Shown here: piece after piece, positions 35,063 through 42,948 of the stretch
How the letters are laid out: each line of letters opens with the position of its first letter
Numbering within the stretch: the stretch's first letter is position 1
Source of the DNA: Gammaproteobacteria bacterium
GTDB taxonomy: Bacteria > Pseudomonadota > Gammaproteobacteria > HK1
Direction of reading: 5' to 3'
DNA: 52,582 bases
Assembly: GCA_022824305.1 (NCBI GenBank)
Contig: JAJEAD010000034.1
Span: forward strand, 1-52,582
Notes under the pieces: generated by a model
Told to the model about the DNA's origin: nothing
Seen by the model: only the letters and a program-made list of their open reading frames with translations
Databases searched by the model: none
Position numbers and translations under genes: made by a program

Positions 35063-35694
35063 TCTCCGCTCTCCCGTGGCTTGCAGATGACATTCTTCTT
35101 CGTCTCGCCTCTCCCGACACGCAGTTGCTGCTCCTAACGGCTTAGGGCCGCTTCTTTGGATCCGCATCCTAGTGTTTTGTGATTGTTCCCCGGCTATCTG
35201 TTGGGGCTACTTCGAAGGTTCTCCCTGCGATGGATCCTTGCTGATGGGGGATCTTTCAGGTTGCCTCAATCACGATAACTAGTTCGGGATCGAAGGTGCT
35301 CCTTCGACCAATCCATACCTGTGGAGGTTGCAGCGAGTTTGAGACCTTCCGATTAATTCCTCGATCGCGTTGCTAATGTGCCCTTGGATCCAGAACGAAG
35401 GCTGAGACCACGCTATTGCCGACTTGAGGTCGAACGCGAATCCGAGGCTCAGGCGGCTCTTCTCGAACCACGGCCGAACTTATCGCCGGCTCGGTGCGTG
35501 ATGGGAGGTGACAACTGGAGTGAGTCCGGGTCTTTCCGTGCGTTACCTTTGCGGCGAAGCCGAAGTTCGAGCGGCTGAATGGCGGCGAACTAGGCGATAA
35601 TCGCACATACAGCGCAGGTAGTGCTCTGAACGCGCATTTGGACGAACCGGGTTCCGGAGCGGTTCACTGGTCACTGAACCCTTGAGCGAAGGCC
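35063..35694. other. 632-base stretch without a recognised gene
   Basis: The stretch contains only short overlapping frames with no ribosome site or recognisable motif. It is moderately AT-rich. It may hold decayed DNA and the promoter of the HEPN-like gene. No tRNA and no clear terminator were found by eye. Confidence 0.5.
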
Positions 35695-36981
35695 ATGAGA
35701 GGGAAATGCCCATACTGTCGGACTGAGCAGGAGCTTGCGAATGAGCCGCCGCGTGTGGTGCTGCATGCGTTGCCGCAGTTGGCGTCACCCGTCGAGGTCA
35801 AAGTTTCGCATCGCTGTACGAACTGCGGCCGTAAGGTCGGAGATTCCTTCCAATTCACCGCGACGCACAAGCCTGTCGTTCTTTCCCCCGCGATAGAGGG
35901 TCAACCTGCCGCGCAACGGCGAAACGGCCACGTATGGGGGCTGGACGGCACGATGACTACGTTTCTGAACTATCCGGGTGTCTGGAGCCATGGACAGAGT
36001 GTGCTGTTTCCGGCACACGAGGGCAGGCTCAGCGCCGGTCATGCCATCGATCGTTACGGTGATCCCGACCTCATGGCGGAGTTTGCCGCGCAGTACTTGA
36101 AGCAGTACTGGGCGATCGTTCCGAAGGGGCGATTGCCCCAATCGTTGAGCGAGATGATGCCCGCACTCAATCTCTTGGTTAACGCGACGGAACTCGCCAT
36201 AAAGGCAGACCTGATTCGGTCGGGAAAGGACAGTGGGAGGCACAAGCTGCCGTCGCTCTACCAGCGTTTGGACTGCAGACACCGCGAGGAAATCGAGCGG
36301 CGTTTCGCCGAGGCGTCGCCCAATGCCGATTTGCTTGCCTTGGGATGTGATTGTCCGTCGGTGCAGAGCGTTCTGGGCGTATACGAGCACGGATTCGGGT
36401 GGAGTTCGGTGTACCTGGACACACGGTACTTGGCCGAGCCAACGACGAAGGTGAAGTCGCAGGACGCGAAGGGAGGAAACTTGATCAAGGACGTACCGTA
36501 CCCGATCTTTCTCCCCGTCCTTGTCCAGACAATTCTTGACGTGTACCCGCATTTTTCCGGTGCCGAGCGGCTGAAGCGACTCGGTGGACGAGTCGGGTAC
36601 GGGTCGCGTGATTCCGGGAATGACCAGCACGGAAGCTGGGGATTGGTTCCATCGTCCGTCGGCCTCGTCGTTCTCCGATTCGCTCAACTGGTTGCCCGGG
36701 ATGAACGCGGGGAGTTCCGCGATGAGTTTCTCCGGTTCACGGAGGCGCGTCCGCCCCTATACCGTACTTCGTGGATGTATGGAGGCAACATCCTGCTGTT
36801 CTATCGGGCCGGCGACGAGCGGCCTGACGAGGGTGAGACCACCATCGATGGCATAGAGTGCAAGGTCTGGTACGCGGGCAACTTGGGCATGCATCCGCGC
36901 GACTTGTTCTTGCTGGCGGATATTCTCGAAGCCCCGGGGGAGGTCGGCCAATTCCAGTGGGTGAGTGCGCTGGCGCGCTGA
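35695..36981 (+). CDS. Zinc-ribbon protein with a HEPN-like segment, defence candidate
   Basis: The 428-residue protein is not a family I can name. The N-terminus is a zinc ribbon with cysteines 5, 8, 41 and 44 (CPYC and CTNC). Residues about 155-200 (ALNLLVNATELAIKADLIRS, then RHKLPSLYQRL) have the layout of HEPN domains, where a helix LLxxAxELxxKAxL is followed by a basic residue and His and then a second helix. HEPN domains are often RNases in abortive-infection and toxin systems. The remaining 230 residues (YPHFSGAERLKRLGG, then SRDSGNDQHGSWGL) are unknown. The gene lies alone on the island after the toxin-antitoxin-chaperone module. Codon use is less GC-rich than in the cob genes. Confidence 0.6.
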   Translation: MRGKCPYCRTEQELANEPPRVVLHALPQLASPVEVKVSHRCTNCGRKVGDSFQFTATHKPVVLSPAIEGQPAAQRRNGHVWGLDGTMTTFLNYPGVWSHGQSVLFPAHEGRLSAGHAIDRYGDPDLMAEFAAQYLKQYWAIVPKGRLPQSLSEMMPALNLLVNATELAIKADLIRSGKDSGRHKLPSLYQRLDCRHREEIERRFAEASPNADLLALGCDCPSVQSVLGVYEHGFGWSSVYLDTRYLAEPTTKVKSQDAKGGNLIKDVPYPIFLPVLVQTILDVYPHFSGAERLKRLGGRVGYGSRDSGNDQHGSWGLVPSSVGLVVLRFAQLVARDERGEFRDEFLRFTEARPPLYRTSWMYGGNILLFYRAGDERPDEGETTIDGIECKVWYAGNLGMHPRDLFLLADILEAPGEVGQFQWVSALAR

Positions 36982-37424
36982 CAGACAGATTCCGTTCGGT
37001 CTTACTCGGCTCCTCAAGCTGCTCTTGTGCGAGTACTCGGCTCGGTCGGTACGCTCTTCGCCCACACAGGTCGGAGCTTCGGCGCACTCGTCGACGGGCA
37101 AGTTGGAAGTGGTGAGGATAGCGGTGGGACAAACCCGCCGTCACCGTGATCTACTCTTGGTCCACCGTTCTCGGACGCGCCATGCCGTCAGCGGTCGCAA
37201 GATTGGAACACACAGTGAACTACAATCTGAATTCTTGGGCACGGCTGCACACAGTCACGCTAAGGTGTTCCATATGTGTTGCCCTACCTGTTTCAGGAAG
37301 GAAAGGGTCCGAACCAGAGAGCAGAATTATCTCTTCAATTTCAATTCCTTAAGAAATGGCACCAAGATTCTCCAGGCCCCATATGGGTTACGACGGAGTG
37401 CTTCGGCGTGCACGCCCGGGCTTC
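36982..37424. other. 443-base spacer between the island and the cobH operon
   Basis: No gene is supported. Composition is AT-rich up to about 37370 and then becomes GC-rich again, so the right edge of the 32.3-37.4 kb island probably lies here. The promoter of the cobH operon should also be in the right part. Confidence 0.45.
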
Positions 37425-37600
37425 CCTCCGCACGCTCCTCCGTCGCCGGGAGGGAACCCTGCTGCGGCTCGTCTCTTCAAGGAAGGCGGGGGCGGCGGGA
37501 CGCCGCACAGCTGTGACGGAAAGTCGCATCCGGCGCGTTCCCTGTCACTGCCTTGACGAGCGGAAACCCATGACAAGGCGGCGATCACGGGAAACGCCCG
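37425..37600 (+). promoter_or_regulatory. Candidate cobalamin riboswitch upstream of cobH
   Basis: Segments resembling the cobalamin aptamer occur in order before cobH: GGGAGGGAA, then GACGCCGCACAGCTGTGACG with GGAAAGTCGCATCC, then GTCACTGCC followed by a GCCTTG...CAAGGC hairpin and CACGGGAAACGCC. In btuB-type aptamers these correspond to AGGGAA, the CGCA-ACTGT region and the B12 box (GCCACTG...CGGGAAGGC). Matches to the box are imperfect and the closing 3' strand is not clear, so this may be a divergent or decayed element. Its place, ten or so bases before a cobalamin operon, supports the call. Confidence 0.4.
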
Positions 37601-37610
37601 GCGACACCCC

Positions 37611-38246
37611 ATGAGCACGTTCGATTACCTCCGCGACCCGGACGAGATCTACCGGCGCTCCTTCGAGATCGTGCGCGCCGAGACGGATCTCTCCCGCCTG
37701 CCGGCGGAGCTGCACGAGGTCGCGGTCCGCATCGTCCACGCCTGCGGAGTCCCCGACCTCGTCGCCGACCTCGAGTGGCGGGGCGAGCCGGTGGCGGCGG
37801 GGCGCGCGGCGCTGGCCCGCGCGGCGCCGGTGCTCGCGGACTGCCGCATGGTCGCGGAAGGGATCATCCGCCGGCGCCTGCCCGCCGCCAACCCGGTGCG
37901 CTGCTTCGTCGGCGATCCCGAGGCCGCGGCGGGCGCGCGGCGCGCGGGAACCACGCGTTCCGCCGCCGCGGTGGACCTGTGGCGCCCGCATCTCGACGGC
38001 GCGCTGGTGGCCATCGGCAACGCGCCCACCGCGCTCTTCCGGCTCCTCGAGATCCTCGGCGATGCGGGGACGCCCCGGCCCGCCGCCATCCTCGCCTTCC
38101 CGGTCGGGTTCGTGGGCGCGGCGGAATCGAAGCGCGCGCTCGCACGCCTGCCCGAAGCGCCGCCCTTCCTCACCCTGCACGGCCGCCGCGGCGGGAGCGC
38201 GGCGGCGGCGGCGGCGCTCAACGCGATCGCGGGGAGTGAGAGATGA
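37611..38246 (+). CDS. cobH: Precorrin-8X methylmutase
   Basis: CobH/CbiC moves a methyl group from C-11 to C-12 to form (cobalt-)hydrogenobyrinate. The 211-residue protein shows DEIYRRSFEIVRAETDL, then HACGVPDL, DCRMVAEGI and GNAPTALFRLLEI, with PVGFVGAAESKRAL near the end, all typical; the catalytic histidine is in RIVHACG. It is the first gene of the cobH-cobL-cobI-cbiGcobJ-cobM-cysG operon, and its stop overlaps the cobL start (ATGA). Confidence 0.95.
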   Translation: MSTFDYLRDPDEIYRRSFEIVRAETDLSRLPAELHEVAVRIVHACGVPDLVADLEWRGEPVAAGRAALARAAPVLADCRMVAEGIIRRRLPAANPVRCFVGDPEAAAGARRAGTTRSAAAVDLWRPHLDGALVAIGNAPTALFRLLEILGDAGTPRPAAILAFPVGFVGAAESKRALARLPEAPPFLTLHGRRGGSAAAAAALNAIAGSER

Positions 38247-39496
38247 AGCGGGATCCACGCGGGACGACGGAGTATCGGGAGTCCCCGAAACGCGCATGGC
38301 TCTCCATCGTCGGGATCGGCGAGGACGGCCTCGCGGGTCTCGGCGCGGCCGCTCGCGCCGCGCTCGACCGGGCGGAAACCCTGGTCGGCGGCGCCCGCCA
38401 CCTTGCGATGGTGCCGCCGGACGAGCGCGAGCGCCTGGAGTGGCCGCGCCCCTTCTCCGCGCTCCAGCACGAGCTCCGCGCCCGCCGCGGGCGGCCGGTG
38501 TGCGTGCTCGCGACCGGCGACCCCTTCTGCTACGGCGTGGGGACGACGATCGCCCGGCACTTCGCGCGGGAGGAGCTGTGCGTGCATCCCGCCCCCTCCG
38601 CCTTCAGCCTCGCCTGCGCCCGCCTCGGCTGGAGCCTGCCGGAGGTGGAGACGCTCTCGCTCCACGGGCGCCCGCCGGCCGCGTTCCGCGCCGCGATCCG
38701 TCCCGGCGCCCGGGTGCTGGTCTTGAGCCACGATGCGTCGACCCCCGCCCGGATCGCGGAGATGCTGGTCGAGGCCGGCTACGGCGGCAGCCGGGTCACG
38801 GTGCTCGAGCGCATGGGAGGGAGCGAGGAGCGCGTCCGCGAGAGCCCCGCCCGCGAGTTCGCGTATCGAGACGGGCACGACTTCAACACCGTCGCGGTGG
38901 AGTGCGCGGCCGATCCGGGCGCGCCGCTCCTTGGCCGAGTGCCCGGCCTGCCGGACGAGGCCTTCGAGCACGACGGACAGCTCACCAAGCGGGCACTTCG
39001 CGCGGCGGCCCTCGCGGCGCTCGCGCCCTGCCCGGGGCAGCTCCTGTGGGACGTCGGGGCCGGCTGCGGCTCGATCGGCATCGAGTGGATGCGGGCCGCG
39101 CCGGGCGCGCGCGCGATCGCGATTGAGCGCCATGCCGCCCGCCGCGCGCTCATCGAGCGCAACGCCGAACGCCTGGGCACGCCCGGCCTGCGGATCGTGG
39201 CGGGCGAGGCCCCGGCGGCCTTCGCCACGCTCGACGCCCCGCCCGACGCCGTCTTTGCCGGCGGCGGCGTCGCTTCGCCCGCGCTCATCGACGCGTGCTG
39301 GGCCGCGCTGCCCGCGGGCGGGCGCCTCGTCGCCCACGCGGTGAGCGTGGAGGGCGAGCGGGCGCTCCTCGATGCGCACGCCGCGCACGGGGGCGAGCTT
39401 TCCCGCGTCGCGGTGTCCCGGGCGGAAGCCCTCGGCGCCTACCGCGCCTTCCGGCCCGCGCACCCGGTGACGGTGCTCGCGGCGCGCAAGCGATGA
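38243..39496 (+). CDS. cobL: Precorrin-6Y C5,15-methyltransferase (decarboxylating), CbiE-CbiT fusion
   Basis: CobL methylates C-5 and C-15 and removes the acetate carboxyl group at C-12. The 417-residue length is that of the fused form. Residues about 18-210 are CbiE (LSIVGIGEDGLAG, then VLATGDPFCYGVGTT); residues about 225-417 are CbiT, a class I methyltransferase with the SAM motif LLWDVGAGCGSIGIEWMR. The fusion serves both early- and late-cobalt pathways. ATGA overlaps join it to cobH and cobI. Confidence 0.95.
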   Translation: MKRDPRGTTEYRESPKRAWLSIVGIGEDGLAGLGAAARAALDRAETLVGGARHLAMVPPDERERLEWPRPFSALQHELRARRGRPVCVLATGDPFCYGVGTTIARHFAREELCVHPAPSAFSLACARLGWSLPEVETLSLHGRPPAAFRAAIRPGARVLVLSHDASTPARIAEMLVEAGYGGSRVTVLERMGGSEERVRESPAREFAYRDGHDFNTVAVECAADPGAPLLGRVPGLPDEAFEHDGQLTKRALRAAALAALAPCPGQLLWDVGAGCGSIGIEWMRAAPGARAIAIERHAARRALIERNAERLGTPGLRIVAGEAPAAFATLDAPPDAVFAGGGVASPALIDACWAALPAGGRLVAHAVSVEGERALLDAHAAHGGELSRVAVSRAEALGAYRAFRPAHPVTVLAARKR

Positions 39497-40206
39497 GCGA
39501 GAGCGGCGCGCTCATCGGGGTCGGCGTCGGGCCCGGGGACCCGGACCTCATCACGCTCAAGGGGCTCGCGGCGCTCAAGCGCGCCCCGGTGCTCGCCTAC
39601 CCGGCTCCGGAAGAGGGGGAGAGCCTCGCCCGTTCCATCGTCGCCCCTCACCTCGAGGGCCTCGTCAAGACCGAGATCCCCATCCGGATGCCGATCGTGG
39701 CGGCCCGCTTCCCGGCCCGGGAGGTCTACGAGCGCGCGGCGGGGGAGATCGGCGCGCACCTCGAGGCGGGCCGCGACGTGGCCTGCATCTGCGAGGGCGA
39801 CCCCTTCTTCTACGGTTCCTTCACCTTTCTCTTCCAGCGCATGGCCGGGCGCTTCCCGGTGCGGGTGATCCCCGGGGTCTCCTCGCTCACCGCCTGCGCC
39901 GCGAGCGCGGGCGCGCCGCTGGCGGTGCGCAACGACGTGCTCGCGGTGGTGCCGGCAACGCTCGATGAGGACGCGCTCCGGGCCCGGCTGAAGGACGTGG
40001 AGGCGGCGGCGATCATCAAGGTGGGACGGCACCTCGCGAAGGTCCGCAGGGTGCTCGACTCCCTCGGTCTCGCCCGCCACGCGCGCTACGTCGAGCACGC
40101 CACGATGCGAAGCGAGCGCGTCCTCGCCCTGTCGGAGACGGACGGCGCGGGGGCGCCCTACTTCTCGATGGTGCTGGTCCACCGGCGGGGGAGCGCGTGG
40201 CAGTGA
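39493..40206 (+). CDS. cobI: Precorrin-2 C20-methyltransferase
   Basis: This SAM-dependent enzyme (CobI/CbiL) makes (cobalt-)precorrin-3. The 237-residue protein has the uroporphyrinogen-methyltransferase fold: GVGVGPGDPDLITLKGL at the N-terminus, CEGDPFFYGSFTFLF and VIPGVSSLTACAA. The ATG at 39493 overlaps the cobL stop, and its own stop overlaps the GTG of the next gene. Whether it acts on metal-free or cobalt-bearing precorrin-2 cannot be told from these motifs. Confidence 0.95.
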   Translation: MSESGALIGVGVGPGDPDLITLKGLAALKRAPVLAYPAPEEGESLARSIVAPHLEGLVKTEIPIRMPIVAARFPAREVYERAAGEIGAHLEAGRDVACICEGDPFFYGSFTFLFQRMAGRFPVRVIPGVSSLTACAASAGAPLAVRNDVLAVVPATLDEDALRARLKDVEAAAIIKVGRHLAKVRRVLDSLGLARHARYVEHATMRSERVLALSETDGAGAPYFSMVLVHRRGSAWQ

Positions 40207-42017
40207 GCGCTCGTGTCGCCGCGCTCGCCCTGACCGCACGCGGCGGCGCGCTCGCGCGCCGCATAGCCGACGCGCTCGGCGATGCCGAGGTCCACGGGCT
40301 TCGCGGGCGCGTGCCCGACGCCGACCGGCACTTCGCGGATGCGTCCCGCCACCTGCGGGCGCTCTTCGAGGAGGGGCGGCCCATCGCCGGGGTGTGCGCG
40401 GCCGGGATCCTGGTGCGGGCCCTCGCCCCGGCGCTGCGCGACAAGGGCGCGGAGCCGCCGGTGGTCGCGGTGTCCGAGGACGGCGCCTTCGCGGTGCCCC
40501 TGCTCGGGGCGCATCGCGGCGGCGGCGCGCTCGCGCAGCGCATCGCCGCCGCCGTCGGGGGCCGCGCCGCCCTCACCACCGCCGGCGACCGGCGCTTCGG
40601 CGTCGCGCTCGACGACCCCCCCGAGGGCTGGACGCTCGCCAACCCAGAGCACCACAAGTCCTTCGTCGCCGCCCTCCTCGACGGCGCGCGGGTGCGCGTT
40701 CCTCCGGGGGTCGCGTGGCTCGAGGAGAGCGAACTTCCCGCCGACGCCGCGGGTGCGCTCGCGATCCGGGTGGACGACACGGCACTCTCCGGTTCGCCGG
40801 ACACCCTCGTCTACCATCCGCGGCGCCTCGCCCTCGGCGTGGGATGCGAGCGCGGCGCGCCCGCCGACGAGATCCTGGCCCTCGCCCGGGCCTGCCTCGA
40901 CGGGGCCGGCCTCGCCCCGGAGGCGGTGGCCGGCGTGTTCACGATCGACCTCAAGGCGGACGAGCCCGGCGTCCACGCGCTCGCCGATTCGCTCGGAGTG
41001 CCGGCGCGCTTCTACGACGCCGCCGCGCTCGAGGCCCAGGCCGGGCGCCTGCGAAACCCTTCCGAGCTCGTGTTCCGCGAGGTCGGCTGTCACGGGGTGG
41101 CGGAGGGCGCGGGGCTGGCCGCGGCGGGTCCCCGGGGCGCGCTGGTGGTGGAGAAGACGAAGTCGGCGCGCGCGACCTGCGCGATCGCCCGCGCGCCGGC
41201 GCCGCTCGACCCCGCCCGTCTCGGCCGGGCCCGGGGCGAGCTGCGGGTCGTCGGCATCGGTCCCGGCGACGCCGGCACCCTGACCCCGGAGGCGCGCGCG
41301 GCGATCGAGGGCGCGGACCACGTGGTCGGCTACCGGCGCTACCTCGAGCTCGTGGCCGGACTGCGGCACGGCCGGGGCGTGCACGCCTACGCGCTCGGCG
41401 AAGAGCGCGCGCGGGTCGAGAAGGCGTTGCGCCTCGCGGCGGACGGGGAGCGGGTCGCGCTGGTGTGCTCGGGCGACCCCGGGGTCTACGCGATGGCCGC
41501 GCTCGTGATGGAGGTGCTGGACGCGACGACGGACCCGGCGCTCGGCCGGATCGCGCTCCGCGTCCTGCCCGGCGTGTCCGCCCTGCAGGCGGCGGCGGCC
41601 CGCGCCGGCGCCCCCATCGGCCACGACTTCTGCGCGGTGTCGCTCTCCGATCTGCTCACCCCGCGCGCGGCGATCGAGGCGCGCCTTGCGGCCGCGGCGG
41701 CCACGGACTTCGTGATCGGGCTCTACAACCCGGTCTCCACGGCACGGCGCGAGACCTTCGCCCGCGCGCTCGGGATCCTGCGCGCGCACCGCGCGCCGGA
41801 GACGCCGGTGGTCGTCGCCCGCAACGTGGGGCGGGAAGGCGAGCGGGTCGCGATCGTCGGGCTCCAGTGCCTGGACCCCGCGCGCGTGGACATGAACACG
41901 GTGCTCATCGTCGGCTCGTCGGCGACCCGCACCTTCGCCCACGGCGCCGCCACCCGCGCCTACACGCCAAGGGGCTACGAGATGCGCACCGGCGACCACG
42001 CGGACGAGGGGAAGTGA
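40203..42017 (+). CDS. CbiG-CobJ fusion: cobalt-precorrin-5A hydrolase / precorrin-3B C17-methyltransferase
   Basis: This 604-residue bifunctional enzyme carries an N-terminal CbiG and a C-terminal CobJ/CbiH. CbiG (about 1-345) has GVCAAGILVRALAPAL, then VVAVSEDGAFAVPLLGAHRG, and the core VFTIDLKADEPGVHALA; it opens the ring lactone and releases acetaldehyde. CobJ/CbiH (about 355-600) has LRVVGIGPGDAGTLT, then ADHVVGYRRYLELV, VCSGDPGVYAMA and DFVIGLYNPVS, and contracts the ring. CbiG belongs to the early-cobalt route. The start is GTG 40203 (GTGA overlap with cobI); GTG 40197 is possible. It ends 148 bases before cobM. Confidence 0.93.
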   Translation: MSARVAALALTARGGALARRIADALGDAEVHGLRGRVPDADRHFADASRHLRALFEEGRPIAGVCAAGILVRALAPALRDKGAEPPVVAVSEDGAFAVPLLGAHRGGGALAQRIAAAVGGRAALTTAGDRRFGVALDDPPEGWTLANPEHHKSFVAALLDGARVRVPPGVAWLEESELPADAAGALAIRVDDTALSGSPDTLVYHPRRLALGVGCERGAPADEILALARACLDGAGLAPEAVAGVFTIDLKADEPGVHALADSLGVPARFYDAAALEAQAGRLRNPSELVFREVGCHGVAEGAGLAAAGPRGALVVEKTKSARATCAIARAPAPLDPARLGRARGELRVVGIGPGDAGTLTPEARAAIEGADHVVGYRRYLELVAGLRHGRGVHAYALGEERARVEKALRLAADGERVALVCSGDPGVYAMAALVMEVLDATTDPALGRIALRVLPGVSALQAAAARAGAPIGHDFCAVSLSDLLTPRAAIEARLAAAAATDFVIGLYNPVSTARRETFARALGILRAHRAPETPVVVARNVGREGERVAIVGLQCLDPARVDMNTVLIVGSSATRTFAHGAATRAYTPRGYEMRTGDHADEGK

Positions 42018-42165
42018 GCGCCGACTCTGTCTCGGGCAGCGTCCCGTGCCCGCAGCGTGTCACCCGCAGCAGGCATGCCTTGTCCTTCCGGGCAACACCC
42101 ATGCGTCGGAGAGTCGGGCGCCGGTCGACCGCGCACGCTCCCTGTCCGAAGCGAAAGGCATGTAA
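42018..42165 (+). other. Foldable intergenic element before cobM
   Basis: This is the only sizeable gap inside an otherwise tightly overlapping operon. GCGCCGACTCT (42018-42028) pairs with AGAGTCGGGCGC (42110-42121) with one bulged base, enclosing about 80 bases that can form further hairpins (GGGCAGCGTCCCGTGCCC, then GGCATGCC). The stretch TCCCTGTC with CGAAGCGAAAGGCATG resembles the segment just upstream of cobH. It could be an RNA processing or regulatory element; no aptamer was recognised. Confidence 0.4.
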
Positions 42166-42942
42166 GTGACCGTTCACTTCATCGGCGCCGGGCCCGGCGA
42201 CCCGGAGCTCATCACGGTGCGCGGACGCCGCCTCATCGCGTCCTCGCCGGTGGTGCTCTACGCCGGCTCCCTCGTCCCGCGCGAGGTGATCGCCTGCGCG
42301 CCCGCGGACGCCCGGGTCCTCGACACCGCGCCGATGACCCTGGACGAGATCGTCGAGGAGATGCGCGCGGCGCACGCGCGCGGCGAGGACGTCGCCCGCG
42401 TGCACTCCGGCGACCCCTCCCTCTACGGCGCGATCGGGGAGCAGATGCGGCGCCTGGACGCGCTGGAGATCCCCTTCGACATCACCCCCGGCGTGCCCGC
42501 CTATGCCGCCGCCGCGGCGGCGCTCGGGCAAGAGCTAACGCTCCCCGGGGTGAGCCAGACCCTGATCCTCACCCGCACCCGCACCCGGAGCTCGCCGATG
42601 CCGGCCGGCGAGGAGCTCGACGCGCTCGCCCGCGCCGGCGCGACGCTCGCGATCCACCTCTCCATCCGGAGCCTGCGCGCGGTGTGCGAGACGCTCGCCC
42701 CCGCCTACGGCGCGGACTGCCCCGCCGCGGTCGTGTACCGCGCGAGCTGGCCGGACGAGCGTATCGTCCGCGGCACTCTGGGCGACCTCGCGGAGAAGGC
42801 CCGCCCGCTCCGCCTGCGCCGCACCGCCCTCATCCTCGTCGGCCGGGTGCTCGGCGCCGCCGCCTTCGAGGACAGCGCGCTCTACGACGCCGCGCACTAC
42901 CATCTCCTGCGTCCCCGGAAGAAGAAGCGCAGCGCGGGCTGA
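42166..42942 (+). CDS. cobM: Precorrin-4 C11-methyltransferase
   Basis: CobM/CbiF methylates C-11 of (cobalt-)precorrin-4. The 258-residue protein begins VHFIGAGPGDPELITVRGRR and continues with VVLYAGSLVP, VHSGDPSLYGAIGEQMR, ITPGVPAYAAAAAALG and QTLILTRTRTR, all CbiF landmarks. The GTG start at 42166 has AAAGG upstream. Six bases separate its stop from cysG. Confidence 0.95.
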   Translation: MTVHFIGAGPGDPELITVRGRRLIASSPVVLYAGSLVPREVIACAPADARVLDTAPMTLDEIVEEMRAAHARGEDVARVHSGDPSLYGAIGEQMRRLDALEIPFDITPGVPAYAAAAAALGQELTLPGVSQTLILTRTRTRSSPMPAGEELDALARAGATLAIHLSIRSLRAVCETLAPAYGADCPAAVVYRASWPDERIVRGTLGDLAEKARPLRLRRTALILVGRVLGAAAFEDSALYDAAHYHLLRPRKKKRSAG

Positions 42943-42948
42943 ACCCCG

